A stretch of DNA of 64,000 nucleotides from Camarhynchus parvulus (lineage: Eukaryota > Chordata > Aves > Passeriformes > Thraupidae): contig NC_044573.1 of NCBI RefSeq assembly GCF_901933205.1, forward strand, positions 30,811,493-30,875,492. Direction: 5' to 3'. Below are positions 1 to 11,972 of the stretch, piece by piece. Within the stretch, counting starts at the first letter, position 1. Every line of letters starts with the position of its first letter. Made by a program: the position numbers and the translations under genes. The notes beneath the pieces were generated by a model. It was not told the DNA's origin and did not search any database. It saw nothing but the letters and a program-made list of their open reading frames with translations.

Positions 1-3000
1 ACAACTGAAATGTCCACTGCCAAGAAATTGTCCATTAATCTCTGAAGTGGTGCAGGTGTGGTTCTTAACACAAAGGGTATCCTGTTTGAGAAGGCTGGAA
101 TTGCCACTAATATACCAAACGGCTGCTGCCCATTTCACACTTCCTCCCTTAGCTCCTCAGTGTGCATAGCTGGCTGTTGTGTGCCTTTCAGAGTTTCCCC
201 ACAGGTAGGCTCCCATCAGCAATAATTAAGACCAAAAAAAGCTAATCACACTGCATTCCCAAGGGTTTCTAACGTAACATGAAAAGCCTATTGGAATGCA
301 CTAATGGTTTTTCTATTTTAAAAAGAAACTGATTATTTGGCCCAGCCCAGCAATATGAAAATTCAGTGGACAAGAAAGAATTTTGTGAATAAACAGTGGG
401 AAGTATTTCATTTGGCACCGGCAAGCAGAACCCTGGAGAAGCAGCCATTTTGCTGAAATATGGTATTTATGCTACTTTGACATTGCACTTTGTTTAAATA
501 CATTAAGATAATTTAACCACATCTGTAAGAGGCCGAAATGCTTACTGTTCAGCCTTTCCCTATCTGCCAAATGTGTGGCCTTGTGTCCAATTTCAAAGGG
601 AGGTCAGAGGAAAAGGCGCCGAGTGTGCTGCCTAGCTGGATAGCTTTCATTTGGATGCCTGAGAGCTAGAGAAATTGTGCAAAGACTTCTTCTGGCTTCA
701 GGAAGCCCCAGTTTGGTTCTTGGATGCCACAGTTCAGTGAAACACACCAGCATTTACATTGAATCCACTTCTGCCTTTCCCTCACCATAAAATTAAATGA
801 GATCTGATAGTCTGCTAAAAGATCATCTCTTCGAAGATTTTTGTTTCTATCCATCCTACTCCATCTGGGCATGGTATTGCTTTAAAAAGCAGGATGGATT
901 TCAACAGGAGGGAAGTCTGTGTACTAGGTTATTATTTATATCAAGAAATAATAGCTCTAACATGCCAGGGTGCGTTACAAAAATTGACTATTAAAATGGA
1001 CAGGATAAATTTTGCTTATGCAAAACATTCTAATCATTTTTTCCACCCAGACATGTAAAAAAGAAGTCTGAACTCTGCACTGTAATTTGCTGTATAAATA
1101 ATGTAATGGTGCTACCAGCAGGGTTACATTCCCCTTGTCCAGGGAAGGCCAACTCAACATGAGCTGAGTACTGCAATCAAGGACTGAGAGAAGGCTTAGA
1201 GCCATGAAACTTCCCTCAACTCTGGCCTGCTTTTAAGGCTTGCATCCTTAAACAAGTGACAAAAAGGAGCAAAGCAGCACAGCAGTTTGGTAAGACAGCT
1301 GCCTTCACAGGAAGGTCCTTCTGCAAGCATGCGATGTAGCTGGACGGTGAAGCGGTTCAAGTGAACTCACTCAACTCTGTATTGCAACAGCCTCAGCAAC
1401 ACCCACACAGGACCAGACACCTCATCTCAACCAAGAGACAGGAACTTCACAGGCTGGACAGGTGTGATTGCAAGGCTCTGCTTCTATCTCCTGCTGAGGC
1501 GGGCTGCGATGACTGGTTAGGACTCAGGCTGATCTCTGCAGCTGGCCGAGCTTACGCCTTACTGGATCAGCAAAAGTCATCCAGATTCAATGCTAAGTGA
1601 AAGCAGAATGTGATGCATGGAAAACAGTGCACATCCTGCAGCATGTTCCCAGTATCCTCCGAAGAACCTGTGTTCCATGAAAAGCACAGCCTAAAAAATG
1701 GGGATGCAGGCAGAATTAGGTATGTAGCAGAAAGGGAGCAAGGAAAACCAGAGATGTCCTGTGCACTGCCCACTTCCCAGCATTTCCTAACTTTCTCACT
1801 GGTTTCATTTTCTAGCTAGAAACTTCTCATGCTTGATTACCAGCTGAAGCCACATAGCAAAACATATGCGTAACTCATTCGTGCATATAGAGCTAATTAC
1901 ATGCTCCACTGGTTGGCTAAAGGAATTCACACATCCCACCAGCCAAATAGTTTGGGACCAAGGAGTTGAAAAGCTAAGGAGTTGGTGTTACACTAGCTAA
2001 AGTTTTCAGTAAAAGCATGACTAAGAGAGGAAAAAGCACACATCCAGGAAAAGTTTGAATGCCCCTTAGAAATGAGCCATCTGAGCAAGTTTGTTACAGA
2101 TGATGTCCATATGGTATTCTGCAGGCAGGTGTGAACTTGCTCTGTCTGCATTCAGAGCCGGCCGAGCACAAGGAAGTCTCGGACAAGTGCGGTCATTAAC
2201 TTTGGTTGTGCATGCTGTTATCACAGCCACACAGCTCTTCAGCTGGGGCACAGGGAGACCTTCTTTATGCCTGCCTGTTTAGCAGATATTCATACAGGAG
2301 CATCCGCCTTTACGCTGACACTTCTTTGCAGAGAGAATGGGGCTTTGTTTAAGACCCGCCGACTATTCACTGCCAGAGAGACCAAGAAGGAATTCAGACA
2401 TGATCCTATTGCGTGCAACCCTCTGATTGTTGTTTGTGTAAATGGTCAATAATTGCATAAAGTCACAGCTAAGTGACCTGGCTAAGACTTTTTCAGAAGC
2501 CCAAAGGTCTAAAAGTCAGCTACTAAAACAATATGCAGGCACTTCAAAAAGGCAGCTTGGTTTCCAGAGCAGACAAGCCTCCCAGCTCTTCCCAGAACTA
2601 GTTTAGATGTGCAGTCTTTGTGAAAATCACCTTTTGAGTGTATGGCTATGTGTGTCAGGCAGCCTGCAGTAGACACAAGCATTGGCACATGTTGGTGGCA
2701 TGCTGGTATGATGTGAGTGGTACCTATAAGATGTCAGCCTATGGGAGCCATACGAAGGAATTTATATTCCAGCCTTGTTGCTCTGTGTCTGGCTGCCAGA
2801 TTCCGACTTGGGTTTCATCTCCTGTCTCCTCCTCCCCCACCCTCCATTTTAATTCCTTTCCACTGCTTTCACCCTGCTGTGGTCTTTGACCTGCTCTCAT
2901 CCCTCCTGGTTTCTTCCTTGAGAACATGCGCTTGCAGGGAAAGGAAGACAGAGTGAAACATTAGACTGCATGTTACGATGATTAAAAGGCATGTAAGAAA

Positions 3001-4499
3001 ACCAAGGCTGTCATTTTAATCTCTCACTAATGTTCATTGGCATGTCTTTGAGATAGGGTACTGTGCTGACAATAATGATGGACAGGGTGTGAGATTGGCC
3101 CCTTGAACCCAGGGGCCTCCCAGGAATAGATCATGTCTAGACCTGGTTTGCATCAAGGCCCAAACCGGATAAGCTGATTAGCCAATTAGAAATAGTTCAG
3201 CTAGTGGAGTAGAGGAACCAAAGAGATCTGAAACTGGAGGTCATGTGGATATCACAATTGATTAATAACCCCGTGGTGATTGGAAGTTCGGAAGGGTTGG
3301 CATTGAAGTGGGAGGAGGAGCCTCAAGTACAAAACCAGAAGATGAACAGAAGATGTGTAGTCTGTGTTTGTGGTTTTTCTTGCTAGAACCTGACCAAGAA
3401 GAATGATTAGACATCAAACCAAAATGTGGCGGTATTTGATCTCTCACCAAAATATTTCTAGCATGCCCTTTAAATGTCGCGTGAAAAAGTCTCATTCTAG
3501 AGGTTCCACTTCCTGTCTTTACCAGCATATTTCTTTTCATTCCCTTTATTACTGTCAGTCCCTACTATATATGGATGCTACTAACACTAAATATGGTTTT
3601 CATCGCAAAACTCCTAGAATTTTCCATTGTGGGCACCATTAGTCAGGGATAATATGAATCATAGGAATTTAAAATTACTTACTTGGAACATCATTGAAAG
3701 CCAAATAGAACCAATGCAGAGGTGATAACTTTAAATAACGGCAAACCTAAACTCCATTTGGAATGACACCATCTCTGAATCACCAGTGCCCTAAATCCAG
3801 GTCTTACTCAATTAGAGGTGATCAGACTACTGCTTGCTCTCTTGATTCCCAAGATCATGAGCTTTCCAGTGGTGTGTCTCTCTGGCAGAGTAGTGTTACC
3901 CCTCCTTGTTGCCTTCCACACAGGGTGAGGTGTAAGGAAGGATGGTCCCTCAGCACCAGGAGATGCACTCCTCTGCATCCTCTGCTGAGCCCCTGCTTGT
4001 TCAGTCCTTCCTGGAGACAGGAAGGTGGGGGAAGGGTGAAATGAGGGGCCTGTGTGCTTACAGACAGGTGGAAGCACGTGCTGGTATGCTGCCCTGTGTC
4101 TCACTCCTGCCCTGATTCCTGCTCACATCAACACTTCAGGGAGAGGGGAAAGCTGCAGTCTGCCCAGTGAACAGCAGCTCAGTGGGTGCCTTACACCCAG
4201 GCATACCTGAGGCATTGAGGAGCTGTCAAGCAAGACATTGTCAAACATCCCCAAGTGACAGAGAACAACAGGCTCCTGGTGCAGTGGGAATACCCATTTT
4301 GAGCATGCAGGAACCATGTCTGATTTTTTTTAAAGAGGGGCATGCCCCACAGTTGCTTAGATTCAAGACAGAATCTTCCTTGTTTAAAATATTGCTTTAT
4401 CTCTGGTTTACAGGTCACAGTTGTGCATTCAGCTAGCCAGACCTTTTGGGGACACTGTTTGAATTTTCTGTATCAACAACTCTCTTTAGCTGAAGATCC
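1..4499. other. Unassigned noncoding DNA, no gene seen
   Basis: No exon, RNA gene or recognisable transposon was found. Open frames here are under 100 codons, overlap on both strands and resemble no family I know. Two AT-rich patches with homeodomain-type TAAT cores stand out slightly (about 225-345 and 1,835-1,930), and could be conserved regulatory DNA. A short stretch near 3,650-3,700 faintly resembles a CR1 3' end but is too degraded to call. Confidence 0.6.
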
Positions 4500-5345
4500 A
4501 TGTTTATAGACTTTCCAGGGTAGAGATCTCTTTTCAAGAAAACTCTTTCCACTTTTCTGACCAGCAGGAAAGTTTTTTAGTAATGCCTGATCTGCATTTT
4601 TCCTGTTCCATTTATGTCTTTCTGTTCTCAGGCTGGGACAACAGGCAATTTCCTTCTTCTCTGTAGGAGCTTGGTTTATCTGAAATTTATTTCATGCCTC
4701 TTCCACTGTTAAAGCAGCCTCCATGCAAACTTCTTGTTCAATTCCCATTTTTCCAGACTCCTGTACTACTATGTTGGTCCTGTCCTGCCTTCCTCCAAAC
4801 CCCCTGTATCTTTTCATAAGTGCAGTGCCCAAAACAGGACCATATATTGCCCCTTAGGCCCTGCCAGTTCTGAATAGAATGTATCATCTAAGATCTATTC
4901 CCATTTATACATCCCAGGATAATATTTGACATTTTCACAGAAGCTTGATACAGTTGGCTCATTTGACAACTTCTGCGATCTGCCAGAATTCTTCCCAGTC
5001 TTTTTTGTGCAAACTTTCTAAAAATTGTCATTATGGGCTTATGCTGATGGTTATTCTTGTCTAAATGCATGTATAGTGTGGGTTCTTATTGAATTGCATT
5101 CTATTTAATTTTTTTTTTCAGACAATTTCTCCAGTTCAGCAAGAAAATTTTGAATTCCAATCCTGTCCTCTACCAGACTCACAAGTAATCCCTGCCTGGT
5201 GTCATCTGCAAATTTAATAAACATTCTCAATATTCCATCATGAGGTCATTAGCAAAAATATTCAACACTAATTCCAGATGGTCTCTTACATTTCTGGGCA
5301 ACACAGAATGTGTTGAAGTATTTCCATGACTGACAATTCCCTCCA
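4500..5345 (-). mobile_element. Old CR1-type LINE relic, ORF2 C-terminal part and 3' region
   Basis: CR1 elements are non-LTR retrotransposons that copy themselves by target-primed reverse transcription and are usually truncated at their 5' end. Read on the minus strand, this stretch follows the order of the distal CR1 ORF2. The block around 5,160-5,270 matches the RT region whose plus-strand text reads as 'tggtgtcatctgcaaattta'. The next block (about 4,800-4,930) includes the 'cagtgcccaaaacaggac' type sequence and a translated stretch NIILGCINGN, which fits the CR1 segment (I/M)LGCIN. The degraded 3' part then runs to about 4,500. Frameshifts and stops are frequent, so it is long dead. Divergence is much higher than in the CR1 copy at 54.4 kb. 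Family call is firm; the exact ends are approximate and the subfamily is unknown. Confidence 0.8.
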
Positions 5346-6055
5346 TTTGTGTTATTGCTGAGAACTTTAGGTCTGGGCTGTGTGGTCACCAAGGTGAGGA
5401 AAAACTCTTGCATGTAGATGAAGTGAGCATTCCTGCTGGCATGGCATGCTGCATCCCCATCCAACTTAAGGAATGGAAAGAACTGTGCATCTTTCTAGTC
5501 TACAGGAAACAGATTAAATTCTGCTTAGTAAGTAAGCACTTTCCCCCTCATCTTCACTTATTCCTAGTGAAGGAATAAGTATTTATGTCCTCAACTCATC
5601 CCTATTATTGAAATCTCATTCTTGAACTAAGACAAATGTAATTTTAAGGCAACTGCTTTTAATTTAGAGAAAGAGCCACTATTCATTATTCCTGAGAGCA
5701 AATGCTGGGTTGAAAGACTTCAGAGGAGTGTCCTAAGCACCAGTACCCACAAAATAATGTTTGAGCCTCAAAAACCCTCTTTTTTACCTATGGCATGATG
5801 TTTCAGGAAAAGGAAGATGTACAGGGAGTCAAAACCACATGATCAGTATATGCTCACAGAGACACCACAGAAAACTAGAGGAAGACCTTAAAATGAAGAA
5901 GGAAAATGCTTTTTGTCAAAATGCCACAGAAAAAACGAGAGAATAATGCATCAGTCTTAGATGCTGGCATAGTAATGAAAGCAGCATAATGAAATCAGCA
6001 TTTAATAAACATTCTCTTTATTCTAACTGGGAGTTTTAATATAGGATCAAGATTA
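5346..6055. other. Unassigned spacer between two CR1 relics
   Basis: No gene is visible. The left part (to about 5,400) could still be heavily decayed CR1. The segment contains a perfect 10-bp inverted repeat with a 5-base loop at 5,556-5,580. The right end may include the unrecognised 5' part of the next CR1 relic. Confidence 0.5.
5556..5580. repeat. Short perfect inverted repeat (hairpin)
   Basis: The arms acttattcct (5,556-5,565) and aggaataagt (5,571-5,580) are exact reverse complements around the loop agtga. No U-tract or gene is nearby, and such a hairpin can occur by chance in AT-rich DNA. Confidence 0.7.
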
Positions 6056-7965
6056 CAGCTTCACTGAAATCACATTGGATCACTCATATGACTGGAATGC
6101 TCACAGGAAAGGATGCTGCTTGCTCAGGAAGAATGGACAGCAGAGACATAAAAGAGGAGTCACTTTGTGAGTCTTGTAGGTATCAGCTAGTTCTGAAATC
6201 CAGAAGACAGATGGAGTTAGCCTTGCTGGACTTATGCAAAGGCAGAAATAGGACACCATTTTCAGGGTTCATTGGAGTCTATTAAAGGGCAGCCATTCAT
6301 GAAGATTTGGTGTATGAGGCTCTTTGAGAGTAACTAACAGAGATGACTGAAGCACAGGTCTTGTGGGAAGTGGGAGATTTTAGCTACATCTAGAGACATT
6401 TGTCAGACAACTAGAATCCAGCAGAGCAAAAAATCTTCAGCACCTTAGTGGCAGAGTTATCACAACTTTTGTTTGTATTCAGAAGACCCAGAAAGGAATT
6501 AAAGAAAAAGCTCCTCTGGGTTTGAGTCTTAGCATGAGGGAGGAGCAGTGTAGGAAAGAGAAGGTGGAAGGCAGCGTGGATGGGAGTTGCCATGGAAGGT
6601 AGATTTCATGGTCCCTGGACAGGCAAGCCAGGAGTGCCTGGAGAAGGGAAGAAACCCAACCCAATGGGTTTCAGACAGACAGACTTCAATGAGCTTGGGA
6701 AACTGCCAAGAAACAGAGGACTTAGAGAGAGCTAGTAGTTCCCCAAAGAAACAATGCTAAAGGCAGAAGTTCAGATGCAGAAAAAAGACTAGAAATGAAA
6801 AACACTGACTTCTCTTCATTGATCTCAAAGACAATGAGGAACCACAACAAGAAGAAACAAAACCAGATGTCCAAGGATGAGTATGAACACAGCCATATAA
6901 AACAAGGTCTGGAAACGTGAAATTAAATTAGCAAGACGCAACAAAGGTAACAGAATTCAATCATGGATGAAAAAAAAGATGGAGGAAAATGTTAACTCCA
7001 TGAAGAGGGAAGATAATGACGAGATTACAATGAGAAGATCAAAGTGCTTCACATCCTTTTTAATTGCATCTAAAATGGTTAAATGTGAGGATGCAATTAG
7101 CACAGCCAATCCAATGAAAAATAGGTAAGATTTAAAGCTAAGTAGGAAAAGCACAGCCTTGGGAGTATTTAGGAAAACAAGACTTCACACACTGAGGAAA
7201 AGCTTTTGTGTTTCTATGCATCTCACCAAAACATCTGACTCCAGATGATTTTAACATATTGAAGAAATTGTCTGAAAAAGGTGGGTGAGATGACAGAGCA
7301 AAATCAATGGATTAAGTTCAGGTAAACTCTGGAGATTGTACACTTAGTAAATTTTAAATTTTATGATGCTAAAAATGCAGAAGGATATTTTGATTAGAGA
7401 AGAGTCTCTAGGAAAAAGGATTTGTGAGTTAGCTGAACCTGAAACAGCAATGACAAGCTGATGTGGAAAAGGGAAATTATCACATGGGAGTGTGCAAACA
7501 GAAATTCAAACCTTCACACCATGAAAAGTAATACTGAGCTCTACTTAGTAGTAGGAAGGCCTTCACTATAAGTTTATTCCTTAAACTTAAGGAGGTACTT
7601 CCACAAAAATGAAGAGGAAGGACTCTTTAAAATGTAGAAAATGCTGTCTATGCAAAAAGGCTAAAAGAATCAGGATTGTTTAAGGAAAACTGAAGGAGGA
7701 ATTATAGCTTACTTTCAACAAGCAGATGTCTGTTGAAAATAAAAGGGTTCTACTGTTTCAATTGCACAGACGTAACGAATAGTTGGGTCTACATTACTAC
7801 AAGAAAAGCAATTTACGCATTCAAAAAATTTTCCATTGGCAAGTATAGGTTGCTTGAGGAAGATCCAAGTACCTTTATTAGTAATGGTATAGTAATGGAT
7901 CTTGCTTTAGGAAGAGAGAAAGGGTCTACCACCTTTTGAGTCTCTCTCCCACCGGTATATAAGTT
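6056..7965 (+). mobile_element. Long, old CR1-type LINE relic with internal RT deletion
   Basis: A plus-strand non-LTR retrotransposon relic of about 1.9 kb. From left to right it keeps traces of the ORF2 endonuclease, the linker and the ORF2 end. Near 6,264-6,285 the reading gives FIGVY, matching the endonuclease motif GVxYRPP. At 6,370-6,384 the codons read VGDFS, matching the endonuclease GDFN motif. The linker is seen around 6,900-7,000. From about 7,390 the text follows the segment after the RT catalytic box (counterpart of 'ctaggaaaaaggatttg'), then 'gtaggaaggccttcac' (7,551-7,566; CR1 LVRPH region). It ends with the ORF2 tail and the 3' end near 7,900-7,965. The catalytic RT part, which should lie between roughly 7,050 and 7,380, is missing or unrecognisable, so a deletion is inferred. 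Stops and frameshifts abound. Ends are approximate. Confidence 0.75.
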
Positions 7966-8004
7966 AACTTGAACTTCTGGTTCAGTCACATCCCTGGACA
8001 AAGG

Positions 8005-8080
8005 CAATATATGAGGCATCAAGTCTCATGCCTGGAAAGGACACTTGAAAGTCATCTACTTCCACCTCAGTGCCCCATCA
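8005..8080 (-). mobile_element. Probable CR1 3' end fragment
   Basis: The text around 8,028-8,075 (gcctggaaaggacacttgaa, then a 'gtcatctacttccacctcag' type run) follows the antisense CR1 3' end, where 'ggaagggacctcnngaggtcatctagtcca' is usual. It lies in the opposite orientation to the preceding relic. Short and diverged, so only moderately sure. Confidence 0.5.
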
Positions 8081-8700
8081 CATCCAGCTGAGGGTAGATA
8101 TGGCAACAGAACTAGAAGAAAAAAAGAAAATAGTGCTCTTTTCATAGGCTAGGAGCTGCTGTGTTCCTTGGCTGCTCAAATTTCCTGACTGTCACATGTT
8201 TTCTCCAAGACCATTCCTAAACCCTTGCTGTGTGCAGGTGCCTACTTCATTATCCTTGCCTGTACAGGACCTCTGCCTTCATCTAGTCCATCCTCTGACC
8301 CCCTTTATAGGGCAAGACAACCCAAACTTCAGGATCTCTCTCTTTGCACTGCACTTATCCAAGCCATAAAATAATGTAGAGTCAGAAGGGAGCAAAATAA
8401 GCAGGGCAGACAGCTGTTAGACAGCTGCATCAAGCTTTCTGACCCCTGTTATATCTCCATTAGTTTTGTTTGTATAAAATGCTGTACAAAAAAGCTAACT
8501 GGTGGCACTTTGAAGGAGAATTTACTCATCTTCCAACCCAACATGATTTTTGCTTTATTTATTTAGCTTTCCACTCTCACTTGAGTTTGCAATAATTTAG
8601 CGCAGATGTTCCATCTTTCTGTAATTTATTAATATTGACTCGCTTTCCCCTCTCTTTTCTATAAATGTTTTTCAAATGTTCACACTGTGACTGTGTGATT
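8081..8700. other. Unassigned DNA; AT-rich patch possibly conserved
   Basis: 8,081-8,395 shows no recognisable gene, although the run at 8,280-8,310 again faintly resembles an antisense CR1 end. From about 8,396 to 8,700 the sequence is AT-rich, free of repeats and rich in TAAT, AATAAT and TTTATT cores, as seen in many conserved noncoding elements. This is only a compositional impression. Confidence 0.4.
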
Positions 8701-8726
8701 TCCTTTGCTTGCCTCCAAGCAAAGGA
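8701..8726. repeat. Perfect 11-bp inverted repeat (hairpin)
   Basis: The arms tcctttgcttg (8,701-8,711) and caagcaaagga (8,716-8,726) are exact reverse complements separated by only four bases. Just upstream is a looser cacac/gtgtg inverted repeat (about 8,681-8,698). No gene is adjacent. Confidence 0.75.
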
Positions 8727-11700
8727 GCTGCAGGCTTGCAAGAAGAGAGTGTGCTGGAGGCATTCTCTCAGCTACAGTCCTGCAAGCAGCTAGAAGCAAA
8801 AGGCCACCCAAGGAAGGGAAGTGGGCAATGAGCTCACCCAGCCAGTGTGTACAGGAAGAATTTTATGCCCAGCAAGAGTGTAGAGTCGTGCACAAAAGAT
8901 GCAGAGAAGAGGAAGAGGTGCTGATTTTATGCGGGGGATGGCTAGCTTCTCCCTGGCATCCTCAACTTACTCATTTTCCCTGCTTTTTGGAGAGATGGAA
9001 TTCTGGAAGGTTACAGAGGCAGTGGGAGAGTGACCATCTTAGGAAGGTCGCTGAGGAGGCATCCAGCCACTGCTGGACTCAGAGTGAGTAGCAGTGAAGT
9101 GCAGAATTGGCACTGTCCTGTGTGCCCAGTTTCAGAGAGGAGAGAAGGACAGTGGGTCAGCAAGCTTTTGCCTTGATTATGCATTTGTCCATTTCCTGAG
9201 GATGGACTTCAAATGACCCAGACTAGGAGATGGACCTGGAAGTTGCCATTCACTTCTGCCTAAAGGGTAAATGTCCCAAACAGTTCATTCAAAAGAACAA
9301 CTGGGAGGGGAGGCTGCCCCTGCTGCAATTGAGGTTTATAGCAGGGATGAGTGTGCAAGGGAGAGAGCTGCATGTTGTTGTCTGCCTTCCATGGGAGGCT
9401 TTAATCACATGTCTTCCAGCATCTGGAGGTAAGCCTAGCTGCCAAGCCTTAGCATAGTCTGCATGGTAGACGGGAGGGAGGAAGGCCATGGTACCCATCT
9501 TTCGATTCACCACTGGGAATATGCTGTGCATTAAACAAATATTATCAAGAAGGCAGAGGTGGCAGGAACAGAGCAAAACAGAATCCAAAGCACAATTCAG
9601 GATCTTTAGCATCATGTTGTCACAAGACAACCCCTCTCTGAAAGATGACAAGAGCAGGCAAGAGTGCAAGTTACTGATCTTCGAGTCTTCCAGCAAGGTA
9701 TGTGTAAGTCTTCAGATGCCTCTCTAATGACGGAGAAAGGAAAACACATATTTAAAAGAGGTTTCCTTGGAAGAACAAGATGGGCAGACTCCAGGAGGTG
9801 GACTCTGACCTGAGCTTCTGCTAGACACCTGTAAAGCAGTAGCAGACTGGCAGAAATTTTTGGAGTCCATCAGCTGCTTGTTCTTCACCTCCCTGACTGG
9901 TGGTGCAGCTGGTGCTGACTGGTGCTCCATGGAGATCAGTGGTCTACCCAGCACCCCTGGGGTTGCTCTCTGCACACATGGACTCATGATATCCAGCATA
10001 CCCAGGAGCTTAAGTAAAGAATGTTGTTTCCATGACCCCAGAACACTGCAAATATATTTTGGATGCATCAAGAGGCTCAGAATGGCAAAAAATTAAAGTG
10101 TTTTTAATTTTTTTCAGTAAATGTTTTTCAGTAAACTATTTTAATGTGGATCAGCCTGGGTAAAGCATTCCTGCTTTTCTTCTACTGGATTTCCAGTGGA
10201 GATCTCCCAAACCATAGTGATACCTAGGACAAGCAAGAATTAGAATCCACCTGGGAGAGAGGAAAACTTCTTTCTATTCTTTTGTGTTTGCCTGCTTCTC
10301 TCTGCACTCTGCTGGCCTGTGTAGGAGCAGTGCACCATGCTAAATCAGCTCCAAGAAGAGAAAGTATTTCCAAATGTAGGAGAAACAGGAAGCTACATGA
10401 ATTCTTTTCTTCTTAGCACTCAGAACAATTGGAATGGAGAATGGTGTCAAATGAGGATGTGGTTGTGCTGCAGTCACACACCTCATGGCTGGCCAGGCTG
10501 AAACCTGGAACCACGAACATTGTTCTACACCCACCTGCTCTGTTTGACTGAGCAGAGGAGACAGTTGTCCTGTTTTCAGGAGGTAACACACTTCTGGATG
10601 TGCATGATCCCACCTCCCCAGACTGTGTAGTGATCATGCTGAAAAAGTCACGGTGGAAAAAGGGAAGAAAAGTTCAGAAGGCTGCAAAGTTATCAACAGG
10701 CACATCATGGCCCTTAGCAAAGCAAAATCACATTCTGCGACTTCAGTGCTAGGGAGTAAGGCTATATTCCCTTTCTCCTCCTTCCTGAAACTGCTCCACC
10801 CTGGTAATCTGACTATCATCCCAGCTTCACAGATCTCCTCCTATAGGTTTCTCATCCTGTCTTTCTGCTGTACACACGCACATATGACATTTTTGTCCAT
10901 GTTTTGATGCTGCCACTTCTGCGACCATGTACTGTGGTATTTGGGCTCCTAACAGTATGGGATCCCTTCAGATAACTACAGTGAATTTTTCAGGGCATAA
11001 TCTGGTGGTTATAAAGCAAAATGTTTGCATTTATATCCCAGCCACCCTTCCTTGTGCTCTATAGACATAGATTATTTCCTATAGGTACAAGGAGCAAAGC
11101 TGCATTTCTGCTGCCCACAGAGGCCACATGTGGTCTCCACTTCACTGGATGAAGTGAAAAGTGTCAGCCCAAATCCCCATTCTCTCCCTGGGGTGTGTGC
11201 CCCATGGAAAGCAGGCACCCACAGCCTCTCTGGGTGCCTGCTACAATATCTGCATGGGTCAGCAGAGTGGCACGCTTGCACACCCACTGTGAGCATGGCC
11301 TTGAGGGGCAGGGATGGTAAAGTAAACAACAGGAGGGGAATTTGAGTGACAGCGATATCCGTTTTGGCTCTTCCACAGAAGTGCTAGCAGAGAATGAAGT
11401 ATATATTCCCAAGCATTTTGCTCCTCTCTGTCCCAGCTCATTTCTTATCCTTGCAAAGGCAGTTAGCAAGCCCAAATTGGCCTAACAGTCCATTAGGATG
11501 CGATCTGCTCCAAGCCGCCCACAATGCAAAATATTTGAAAGCTCAGATAAAACTTTTGCTCCATTTTCCATCTCTGCAAGATGTGGGGTGGGCGATGTGG
11601 GAAGGGTGATGCCACACTCAGGGCCAAGCATGATACATGATGGCACAAACCCAAACCAACAGAGAAGTGGTGCTGATCCTGCCCCACCAGCTAACTTCTG

Positions 11701-11875
11701 CTCTTTGGAGTTTACTGTGGAAAAAACAACACCATGACTTGCTTACGAAGCTGGTTATTTGAAAAAGATGGTTTGTAACTTGGGTGGCTTAGGGGCAAAC
11801 ATGCTGAAGTAAAAGCAAAGGTGGTTTTTGTCCAGAGGAAGTCAGAGGATGAAGAAATAGCACAAGGGATTTCAC
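8727..11875. other. Unassigned noncoding DNA, no gene seen
   Basis: Open frames up to 135 codons exist on both strands (for example 9,289-9,696 minus and 8,705-9,091 plus). They overlap each other, carry no recognisable domain and lack convincing splice context. I see no repeat family member here. Confidence 0.6.
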
Positions 11876-11972
11876 AAAAAAAAAAAAACCCAACAAACAA
11901 AAAAACAAAAAACCCCTCCCAAAAAAAAAAAAACAAAAAACCAACCAAAAAAAAACCCAGAAAAAAAACCAA
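11876..11972 (+). repeat. A-rich low-complexity tract
   Basis: About 97 bases made almost only of A and C on the plus strand, with runs of 8 to 13 A broken by short C groups. It could be a decayed poly(A)-derived or simple (AAAAC)n-like tract. The 230 bases upstream are not a processed gene copy that I recognise, so a retroposed origin is not supported. It produces a spurious lysine-rich frame. Confidence 0.85.

Noticed and set aside
11876..11972. A-rich tract as the tail of a processed pseudogene
   Set aside because: The upstream sequence matches no gene I recognise, and the tract is an A/C mixture rather than a clean poly(A) tail with target duplication.
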